From Sarcophilus harrisii (lineage: Eukaryota; Chordata; Mammalia; Dasyuromorphia; Dasyuridae), in the NCBI RefSeq assembly GCF_902635505.1, contig NC_045427.1, positions 54,586,539-54,650,538 on the forward strand: DNA of 64,000 nt, written 5' to 3'. The notes below the pieces were generated by a model. That model was not told where the DNA came from. It was given only the letters and a program-made list of their open reading frames with translations, and did no database searches. Below, piece by piece: positions 13,546-24,300 of this stretch (the stretch's first letter is position 1; each line of letters opens with the position of its first letter). Made by a program: the position numbers and the translations under genes.

Positions 13546-14399
13546 TCTAGCCTGACTGAGAGTCTTTCCCCTCTTCTCAAGTGCTGTCTGAATGGTGGGT
13601 TATTGAGAGGCTGGAACCCTGAGTCTGCTTGCTGCTGATTCACCCCCTTGCTTAGACTGGGGCTCAGCAGGTTTGCTCTCTGAGGAAAGGGCACAACCTC
13701 CCCCCGTCTAAATGCCAAAGAGCAGGGATATCAAAGCTCCTGTCAAAAATTAAGAGATTTTCCCATTGACTGGAATTTCACAGCCCAATGGCCAATTTCT
13801 AAGTCATGCAAGCTAATGACTCCTGAATCCCTCTGTGTGATAGCTGAATTCCAGCTAATGACCAGCTAAGGGGCAGGGACTGGGAAGTGGCCCCAAGCAC
13901 TCGAGGGGCTGAGAGATAATGAAGATGACAGCTACAATCAACTGCCCCTCAAGCCAAGTCTCTGTTTTCACTCTGTGATCAGGAGGTCAGATATCTGGGA
14001 AAACAGAAAATAAGTTAGGATCCATTATTTAGCTCTGAAGACAAGATTAATGCAAAATAAGATTAGTGGGCAAAGGACCAGAGAGTAATTCTCACACTGA
14101 GGTACAGCAGGAACAGGAAGCCCAGGAGTCAGAAGACAGAACCCCTGCTCTCTGGATTTCCACACCCACATCTGGACAGAGGTTCTGCTGGCCAGTCTCA
14201 GTTCCAATGGATCCTGGGAGATGAGCCAGTAAGGCAGTGGGTTAGTTGGTCAGTGGTTCGGTGAGAGTTTATCAACACTGGTTCTTGGAGAGCTTTGTAA
14301 AAGGACTTGGATGACTCTCTCTTAAGGAGTTCAGAAGTAGTAAAAGTCAAGGTCATAAACAACTGGGAAGAAGAAGGTAGGAAAGCCTTGTGGTGTTAC

Positions 14400-15095
14400 C
14401 TGAACTATCATAAAGTAACCTAGTGAACTAGGTCTGTATCCCAAAGAGATCATAAAAGAGGGAGAAGAGCCTACATGTGTAAAAATGCTTGTAGCAGTTC
14501 TTTTTGTAGTGGCAATGAACTGGAAGTTGATTAGATACCCATCAATTGGGAATGGCTGAGCAAATTATGGTGTGTGAATGTAATGAAAAATTATTGTTTT
14601 ATAAGAAATGATGAACAGGCTGATTTCAGAAAAGCTTGGAAAGACTTACATGAACTGATGCTGAGTGAAGTGAGCAGAAGCAGGAGATCTTTGTTCACAG
14701 TAACAGCAAGATTATGTGATGATCAATTATGATCAACTTAACTTCTCAGCAACGCAGTGATACAAGATGATTTCAATAGATTGGAAAATGCCATCTGCAT
14801 CCAGAAAAAGAAAGGTGGAGAATGAATATGGCTCGCAGGATAGTATTTTCACCTTTGCTTGTTTGTTTTTTCTTTCTTGTGTTTTTTTTCCCTTTTGGTC
14901 TGATTTTCTTGTACAATATGGCAAATATGGAAATATGTCTAAAAGTATTATACAAGTATAATCTATATCAGATTGCTAGTTGTCTTGGGGAGGGAGGAGA
15001 TAAGGAAGGGAGAGAGAAAAAAATTGAAACAATATCTTACAAAAATGTTGAAAACTATCTTTTCATATATTTGGAAAAATCAAATACTATTGAGG
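14400..15095 (+). mobile_element. 5'-truncated L1 3' end
   Basis: Sense L1 ORF2 C-terminus and 3' UTR: acccatcaattgggaatggc, gagtgaagtgagcagaagca, agtattttcacctttgcttg, gattgctagttgtcttgggg, ending ggaaaaatcaaatactattg. About 700 bp, no clear flanking duplication. Confidence 0.75.
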
Positions 15096-15229
15096 GGGAG
15101 GAGGGGAAGGAAGCTAGTGATTCCAAAAGACAGAGATGAACGAGAACATTCCAGTTACAGGTGATCACCTTTGAGAGCCACGGAAACTGGAGGCGGAAAT
15201 GCCAGGTATGAGGAACAGCAAGCAGATGT

Positions 15230-15610
15230 TCTCCCTCTGTGTACCTATGTGTAGGTATATCTGTATGTCTCTGTCTATCACCCATATGGCTACATGTCTC
15301 TATATCTGTGTGTTTATGGATCTCTATGCCTCTAAATGTCTACATGTCTCTCTCGATAGCTATGTCTGTCTGTACATCTCACTTTTTCTCTCTCTCCAGA
15401 TCTATCTATAGCAGAGGCTCTCTCTGTGTGTACATAGATATATCTATATGTCTATGTATATCCCTATATATCATCTATATGGTTATAGGTATCTATATGT
15501 ATATAGATACATTCTCTCTCTCAACTCTGTTCTAGATAGTTATGAAGAGAGAGAGGGAAAGAGACAGAGGGAGGGAGGGAGGGAGGGCAGAAAGGGGGAG
15601 ACAGAGACAG
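15230..15610. repeat. Degenerate tctatctg/tatatc simple repeat followed by gggagg-type purines
   Basis: 15.23-15.54 kb is a decayed tatctatgtctctat-type tract, and 15.55-15.61 kb is a GAGA/GGGA purine run. Long open frames across it are products of the repeat. Confidence 0.75.
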
Positions 15611-15979
15611 TGAGAGCACCTCTGCTCTCTGCCATCTGTCTACCTTTCATCCTTCCCGGGTTGGACTTCTGGTTCTCCAGGTTCTTCTCCTAGGGCAATA
15701 TGGAGGGGACAGAGGGTTGGTAATGGTTTGTACCATTTAATTCCGGGGGCTGGGAGTCTTAAGCTTCTGCAGCTCTATGAGTTCCTAGATGGGGGAAAAA
15801 GCCAAATTAATCAAAGAGGTCTTTTCCAATTACCGTCCAAAGCCAGTCAGGGTTCATGGACAAGGGGTTGAATCCTCTTTCCTCAGACTTTCCTATTGGC
15901 TCCAAGGCTGTAATCCCCTTTAACGCTCCCAAGAGCAAAACAAGCTAAAAAACTATTTTCTGTGAGCAATCCCGTAAGT

Positions 15980-16110
15980 GGATGGGTTGGGAAACACAGA
16001 CACTCACACACACTCACACTCATATACACACACACACTCATACACACACACTCACACTCACACACACACATACACGCACTTTCACACACTCACTCACACC
16101 CTTTCTCCCC
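15980..16110. repeat. (CA)n microsatellite, interrupted
   Basis: Imperfect acacactcacac repeat of about 110 bp, roughly 550 bp upstream of the SLC38A8 start codon. It explains the Thr/His-rich open frames here. Confidence 0.85.
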
Positions 16111-16616
16111 ACTCAGGAGGATGGAAGGAGGCCTTGGGTGAGCCACATGCTTGGAATAGAGGAGAAGAGAGGCCGTGTGATGGGTTGGGATTTGAGGGCT
16201 GCACCTGAAGGCTCCTATAAGAACATGGAAGTGCATCTGGGGATGGATCGGCCATCACTGCTGAGCTAGGGAGCCGAGGGGCAGGTGTGTGGAGATATGA
16301 GATAGAAGAGGAAGGAGAAAGGTGATAGGAGGGGGCAGGGGAGTCAGGGTAGAGCTGAGGGGGTGGAAATTGGGTGATGAGGAAAGGGGCAGAAGAAGGA
16401 AAGGTGCTGGGCTGAGAGCAGGGTGGAGTCTCTGTGAGACTCTGAGTGGCTCAGTGGTTGGGGGAAATGAAAGTGTGTTAACTGACTCCAAGTGGAGCTG
16501 GACAGAGAAACATTTTCCCGGAGCCAGCTCTGAATTGACTCTTGGAGGAGGAGATCCACTGGAGCAAGAAGAGGGAGAGTTTTGAAAACTGAACTTCCTC
16601 CCTTCCTTTTTCAAAT

Positions 16617-16805
16617 ATGGAAGAAGTAAACAGAGAAAAGACGGGTCTGTTGGCCAAGCCCTCACTGGAAGCCAGGACACGGAGCTTATCCTCCATCGGG
16701 GCTGTTTTTATTCTGCTGAAATCAGCCCTGGGAGCCGGACTCCTAAACTTTTCATGGGCTTTCAGTCAAGCAGGCGGCATCGGCCCAGCCTTACTCATGG
16801 AGCTG
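16617..16805 (+). CDS. SLC38A8: SLC38A8 coding exon 1
   Basis: 63 codons, phase 0 at the end (…MEL|GTAAGT). It encodes a short cytosolic N-terminus and transmembrane segment 1, the first substrate/sodium-site helix of the family ([18 protein letters not shown]). The residue after NF is Ser (NFSWAF), where the human protein has Pro (NFPWAF, from memory). Purine-rich sequence without a recognisable TATA box lies upstream; the transcription start cannot be placed. Confidence 0.95.
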
Positions 16806-17394
16806 GTAAGTGCCCGGGAACCTCATGTGAATTCCTAGGGAAGAGGGGGAAGAAATCGGTCGAAGGGGGTTTCTTTTGGGAGGGGGGAAGAGGTTTGCAG
16901 CTCAAATAACTTCAAGCCAACTCAGCAAATGGGTATAAAATCGGTGTTATTTGATGAAATATTTTCTTTCCTTTCCCCTCTGATTTCACTGTGTGGACGC
17001 CCTTCTTCATCACTTCAGGTTGCTGATTATTCAGAGTCTTAGAGACTGGCCTGGGAGTACTGAGAGGCTGTGACTGGTCCATGAGGGCAGTAGAGTAAAG
17101 AGGAGCCCAGGGCCTGAGCTCAGAGGGCCTGGTGCAAATAGGTTACTTAACCTCACTAGTCCTCAGCCATTTCGTCTATTGAATGAGGGACTCAGACACT
17201 CTTAAGAGCCTTCAGAATTCTCAGTCTGAAACCACAATCTCTGGTCTTCTTGGCTCCAACGCTGGTCCTCTCTACCCACTACATCCTGCTGCGCCTCCTT
17301 GACCACAAAACGGGAAATCCTGTTTTAAGACAAGATTTAAAAATAAATAAGCCATACCAAGGGATCAAAGCTCCTTCAAGGCTTACAAGAAGAA

Positions 17395-17438
<44 letters not shown>

Positions 17439-18275
17439 CTACCCTTCATTTTCTTCCTCCCCCCCTTTTTTTTGCTTGAGGCAATTGAGATTAAGTGACT
17501 TGCCCAGGGTCACACAACTAAGGAAGTGTTAAGTGTCTGAGGCCAGAATTGAACTAGGGTCCTCCTGACTTCAGGGTTGATGCTCTATCCACTGAGTCAC
17601 CCAGCTGCCCTTCTTTCTTTTTCTTCTTCTTACTCCTCCTCCTCATCTTCTTCCTTCTGTTCCCTCCCTTTGCCTCTGTGTCTGTCTCTCCTTTTCTCTC
17701 TGTCTCTCTGTGTCTCTGCCTCCTCTGTCTCTCTGTGTGTGTCTGTCTCTCTTGATTTGTGTCTCTCTTCTCTATTTCTGTCTTTCTGATTTCTCTGTGT
17801 GTCTGTCTCTCCAATTGTATGTCTCTGTCTTTCTCCTTATCTCTCTGTCTCTGTCTCTCTCTCCCCTCACAAGAACTGGCTCTATCTCTGTCTACTCTCT
17901 TTTTGATCTAGCCTTCTTCCATATTAATACTCTTCACATCCCGTTCCAACTAAACACCTTCACTTATTCTCGTTCTGCCCTCCTCCCATTTCTTTGCTCA
18001 TGCTCGCCCTGGTACTAAAAACGAGTTCTTCCCTTTTTTCTCTATTTTCCTTTTTGTCAGGTTTTCTGTTCTCTTCTTCAAAATCTGACTCAGATCTCAC
18101 CCCTCCCCTTCCTGGGAAAGGGAAATCTGTTTCCCCCTCTTTGAATTTCTCATAACCCCTTTGATTGTTCTCCCCTTTGTCCCTATCACATTCTACCTTA
18201 TTATATAGTCATTTGTGTACATGCTGAGTCATTACAAACTATTTAAGCTGGAAGGAATCTTGAATCTCCACATTT

Positions 18276-18330
<55 letters not shown>

Positions 18331-21300
18331 AACAGACAGAGTTAGAAAAGTAAGGAGAGAGACAGAGGCATACAACTGGAAAGACAGAAACAGAGAGAGA
18401 GAAAGAGAGAAGGGGGGAAAAGAAAAAGAAAAGAAAAGGTGGGAGAGGGAGAAAGAGACAGAGAAATATGAAGAAAGAAAAATACAGAGACACACAAGAA
18501 AGATAGAGACAAAAGCACAGAGAGGGAAAGAGGGAGAGGGAGAGAGACAAAGAGACAGAGAAAGAGAGGTGGGGACAGAGGGAGGGAGGGAGAGGGAGAC
18601 ACAGAGAGAATAACAAAGAAAAAGAGAGAGGAGAGACAGACAGATAATGAATAAAGCAAAGCTACCCAGTGACTTAGTGATGGATCTGGGACTAGAAGCT
18701 GCATCTGCTAATTCCCAGAGTTGTATTTTTCCTTTTGTTTTTATTTTGGCCAAGTTCAGATAAAGTAAAAATGGTCACTTCTCTGCTCCTACCTCTCAGA
18801 ACTACTTTCCCTGTGACCATCCACACACATGCACATGCACTGGGTCTCCCTGTCTTGTCCGCACTGGCCACCCCTGATCCCAGTACTCATCAGTATGGAA
18901 GATTTAACTTGTCTGTTTTCCTGTTCCTTTCTGGTTTGCTCTTCCTTAGTTGGGGGGCCTTCCACTTAGTTCTTGCTCCTGATTGACTTTTACCCCATTA
19001 CAGCTCAGAATTCCCAGATTTAAACAATTCGCAGACCTTAGCCTCCTCAGTAGCAGGAAGACCACGTGGGTTCCTCCCTGGCTGGCTTTCCCCTGGTTTT
19101 TAGAGCAGGTGCCTTTAGCAGGTACCTCACGTGGCTGAGAAGAAGCAAAGTCACAATTGCCACAAGTCTTCTGTGAGTGTGTTGTTACTGAAATGGACAG
19201 TTCATGAGACTTCTCTGTTGACCTTATCTCCAAGACTTGGTGACTTTGCATCCTTTAGATTTCTTTTTGTATCTTCTTGCCTCTTGAGGACAGATCATGT
19301 TCTTTGCCATCTTGTATTCTCCAATGTTTTGCACACAGTAGGTGCTTTTAGGCTGGCTGCTCATTGATACTCAACAAACCAGTCTAAAACTGGGAGCAAC
19401 TGAGCGTGACTATGATGACATAATTGTAAAGGACTATAGTTTTGACTGGAGAGGACAGAATTAGCTGCAAATAGAAGCTATCTAGAAGCAGGGAGGAAAC
19501 ATTTTCTGCCAAGGAGAACTGTTCCAAAATGGAAATGATTGCCTTGAGAGGGGTGGGCTTCTGCCCTTCCAGGCCTTCACGGAAGCTAGATAACCCCTTG
19601 TAGTCCATGACAGCAGAGATTCCTTTCTAATATGAGCTGGTGTAGGATGGCAACTGAGATCCTTTCCAGCTCTCAAATTCTAGGACTTTTCTTTCTCTGG
19701 GGAAAAACAATATTATCTTATAACGAATTGACCATTCCCGTGTATCCATTTTTTCTCCTCAATTAGATTTTTAAGCTCCTTTAGGACAGGATTTCACATT
19801 TATTTATATTTATCTGGATAAAACATATAAATATTCCTTCTAATTCAGGGATATTTACATGATAGTGAATAAACAATATTGGAGGTCTTGCAGTTTTATA
19901 TTTTTTCTCCTTGAGGAAAATAGACATTTCCTTTGCTATTATTTGATTGAAAATATAAAGTTTATTGAGTTTATGGAAGTGTGATTTTTTATTTTTCTTA
20001 AGGCTTTGTTCCCCCACTGTTTTATCCAACAGTTGTTGGATAAAAATTTTTTCTCTTTAAACTCTTTGGATGAGCTAATGGCATCAGAGAAGATTGGAAA
20101 TGAAAGTCTTCATTGACTCAGACTACTGAGAAGAGTGCTGAGTAAAAAGTCAAGTCATAGTAATGTGATTTGGGAAAGGGATTGATTCCAATCTTCTTTT
20201 TGTAATAATTGATTCTTGAATGGATCAAAGAAACTGAAGTTCAGAGAAAGTATATGACTTTCCCAAAATCATTCAGTCAGGATTTACATGTGGGGTCTTC
20301 TCATTTCAAAACTCTTTACTCTAAGTCCCCTCAAAAAAGCAAGAGGCTCCATGGTGTGACGAAAGATTCCCTCCACTCTTCACTTGAGTTGGAGGATCTG
20401 GCTAAGTTAATCAGAATCTTGACTAAGCTACCTATTATCTGAATGATCTTGAAGAAAAAAATCACTTTAACCTCAGTTTCTTCAATTGCAAAATTAGGAA
20501 GCTGGACTAGATTAAAGATTTCTAACCTGAGGTCTATGGGCCTTGTCAATCCATGGGCAAATTTTTTGGGGGGTGGTCCACAAATTTAGATGGAAAGAAA
20601 TTACCTCTTTGAGTTTGGTTTGGTTTGGTTTGGTTTTTACTAATTTCTAACTGAAATTGAGCATTTCCAACTGAAATTGAGCATTTCCTTCAGTTATTTT
20701 TATTATTTTTTTCCTTCAATTATTTTAAAACATGATTCGAAGAAAGGGTCCATGAGCTTCAGCAGTCTTCCAGAGGAGTAAAGGATACAGCTTAGATTTT
20801 CTGGATCAGATGATCTTTAAGATCTAGAACTATGATCCTAAGTCTTAAAAAATAAAAAAGATAATTATGTGTCTGTTAGAGTTTATTAAACACCTACTAT
20901 ATGTTAAGACCTACCAAAGGGGACAATGACAAAAATGGTTAAGAATTCCTGTTCCGTCTGAATCAAACAGCTCATTTTGTACATGAGGAAGCCAAATACG
21001 AAAGGGGAAGTTCTCTTAAGGACTTTATAGTCAAGCTGGGCGGCAAGAAAACTATACTATTGGAAAGGAGGAAGTACAACCAGATCATTGACCTTCTGTC
21101 TTTTTCCTTAGATATCTTCATTGATAATGTACATCTTGAATACAAACCCCTCTAGCCACTGTAACCCCTGAGTCATGGCCCTCTTCTGCTTTTATTTTAA
21201 AATCTGAATCTTTGAGGTTCTCTTTGCCTTTAATTTCTATAATTGTCTAAATTAAAAGAATTTTAGAGATCATTCAGACTAACCCACTCATTTTACAGAG

Positions 21301-24300
21301 GAAAAAACTGAGATCTAGAGATGGGAACCAGCTGGGCCCTAACATTGCAAGCCCAGGGCTCGAATCCAGGTCCTCTGACCCCCAGATTCAGTGTTCTTTC
21401 TCTGACATATGGCTGAGTGGGAACAGATGCTATTTCTGAGGAGTGAATGGATTCTGGGATGTGTTTCAAGAAAGACCATGTGGCTGAACTGAGTTTTATC
21501 AATCCAGCTCTCTCTTAATCAGAGTACTTAAGCCTCTGGCAATAAGGAGAGAAATAACTCACATTTATATGGTGCCCTAAAGTTCTCCTAAAAATGTTTT
21601 AATCTTTTTTTTTAAAGTCACTGAGACTTCTCCTTTGTAACAAATATGTATAATTAAAATAAATCACTGCATTGGCTGTGTGTGAGAATGTTTTTCACTG
21701 AGCACATTTATGGTCTATTAACCAGGGTAGCTGGGTGACACTGCAGAGGATAGAATGCTGGGCTTGGAGTCAGGAAGTCTCACCTTTATGAGTTCAACTC
21801 TGGTCTCACACACTTACTAGCTGTGTGACTTATAAGTCACCTAACTCTGTTTTCCTCAATTCTCTCATTTGTCAAGTGAGCTGGAGAAGGAAATGGCAAA
21901 CCACTCCAAAATCTTTGACCTCAAATGAGGTCACAATTAAATGACTGAACAGCAATTCTTTGCCAACACATAGGAAGAGGTTCACTTCCCTATAAAGTTC
22001 TCTGAAGCTGCAGTGGCTCACTGAATTGAGTAAATCACAAAGGAAGGGACCTTCTAGTTCATCCAGTCCAATTCCCTAATTTAACATGTGAGGGAACTGA
22101 AGCCCTGAGAGATTAAATGATCACTCATGTTCACACAGCTCCTAAGTGTTTGAGGCAAGATTCAAACTCAGATTTTCCTGAGATCTACCCACCGAACTAT
22201 TCTCCTATTTATTTCACTCTGTATCAATTCACATGGCTTTCTCAAAGAATCCCCTGAATTCTACATGCACATAATTGCTTATGGTGCTTTAACAGCCCAT
22301 TATATTCATGTACCACAATTTGTTGCTATTCACCAACAGATGCACCAGATCTCATGGTGTCTTTCCCCTTTCCCTTCCCCTTTCCTTCTAGTATCAGTCC
22401 TAACCCCACTGTGCTCCTGATGCTACTTCTGCTCCTTATAACTAACTCTTTTAGGATGCTCAGTCCCTTCCAGGATTTAGTCTGCCAGCCAAGGGCATGG
22501 TCCAATCTCAGGAAAGGGTGTTTCCTTCCACCTGATAAATGGCAGATAAATCCACCAGAGAACTTGCCCTTTCCATCATTGGTTATTAAAGCCCTTTCTG
22601 GGCTCTCCCAACTCCACTTCATATTTTACAATCCCGATGTCGGTTGTTTCCCATCATTTTGCCTGTAACCCCTTCCTCTAAGTAAACATACCTTTTATCA
22701 AAGAGAAGGGCCATTGTGAATTCTCCACCTGACCGGACTCCGTTATCTGGTGTCTACATCAGCCCCGTTGGGTCAAGAGCCTTTGATTTAGAAGGTTTCA
22801 GATTGTATCCGTTTCTAAATTCTGCAGTCTCCCATAGGGATAAGATGATGATCTTTGGACCCTGGTTTAAGAACCACAATAGAGTTCTAAATCCTGCAAT
22901 CCTCCTCCAGGGGTAAGGGGAGGGTAGAGAGACTTATTTAGTATGTCCCGTGGAGAATGAGTTTGGATTGGAGTGCACAAAGGGCAAAGCCCCTGAGCAT
23001 CCCTGCTTTTGCCCAGCGTGGATCATCAGGAAAGCCTCTGCCATCTTCCCTGCCTGTGTCCTTGATGAGGATGGCTGCCAGTCCCCGCTCTGCTTTACTG
23101 ATGGGTCTTTTTTTTTTTTTTTTTTTTGACAGGTATCTCTAGTCTTCCTCATTAGCGGCCTGGTCATCCTGGCTTACGCCGCCTCCATCAGCGGCCAGTC
23201 CACCTATCAGGGTGTGGTCAGAGTGCTCTGTGGATCGGCCATTGGGAAGCTCTGCGAAATCTGCTTCATCGTGGATATGTTCATGATTTCTGTGGCCTTC
23301 CTGAAGGTTGTGGGGGATCAGATGGACAAATGTAAGCACCTTCCCTTTAGGTGGAGAACTTATCGCCTCCTAACCCTCTCCAACGTTGACGAGCTTTCCT
23401 CTTTTGGACTGTGGCTCCAGGTCTACAAAAGCATTTTCTCTGTGAGCTAGGTAGACTCAGAGAGGGAAGGAGGTCCAATTAGGGTCGTGGAGCCAATGAA
23501 CTGAAGAGCTGGAATGTTTATTGGTTTAATTTCATGACAACCCCTTCCTCACCTGCCAGAAACACTATCATAATTAACCACTAAACTCAAATTAAATTAA
23601 AATTTAATTCTGTCCTGTCACGGATCCCCTGTAAACTTCAAGGCTCTCATGTCAGGTCTGTTGGAAAACTGGGCTGGGGAATGTCATGTCAGCAGCTGGA
23701 CATCTCTTTTCCTTCAGCGTCCTAGAGAAATGCACATTTTCTTGGCTGATGCTAATTAAAAAAAAAAAAAAACTCAAGTGAATTTTCATTCCAATTCTCA
23801 TTCTGCCCTAAGGAATACTGTTTGTATTATCTTTTTAAAAAAAATTTACAATTTTATTGATGCAGCTAGGTAGTGCAGTGGATAGACTGGACTTGGATTC
23901 AGGAAAGCCTGAGATACTTAGTAGTTGTGTGACTGTGGGCTTACCTTAACCTCCAGCTGTCTCAGTTTCTTTATCTGTAAAATGGGGATGATAATAATAG
24001 CACCTACTTTCTCTAGATGGTGAAGAGATGGAATGCTGGACCTGGATTTGGGAAGATTTGAGTTCAAATCTAGCTTCAGACACTGTGTGACTCTGGAAAA
24101 GTCACTTTACCCTGTTTAACTCAGTTTCCTCATCTGTCAAATGAGCTGGAAAAGGAATTGGCAAACCACCTTCATATCTTTGCCAAGAAAACTCCAGTTG
24201 GGGTCACAAAGAGTAGAACATGATTGAAACAACTGAAAAACAACAAAAAGAATTTCCTAGGATGTTGTAAGGATTAAATGAGATAAGTTGTCCCAAAAGC

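Larger units (their letters stand above)
16806..23132 (+). other. SLC38A8 intron 1
   Basis: 6.3 kb. Besides the entries listed separately (CT-rich tracts, SINEs) I see no exon-like segment. A degraded SINE lies near 20335-20545, and a tandem 20-bp duplication (aactgaaattgagcatttcc) lies near 20650-20690, after a (GGTTT)n run. Confidence 0.7.

Noticed and set aside
20649-20690. Tandem 20-bp duplication (aactgaaattgagcatttcc)
   Set aside because: A simple two-copy slippage event in an intron with no further structure.
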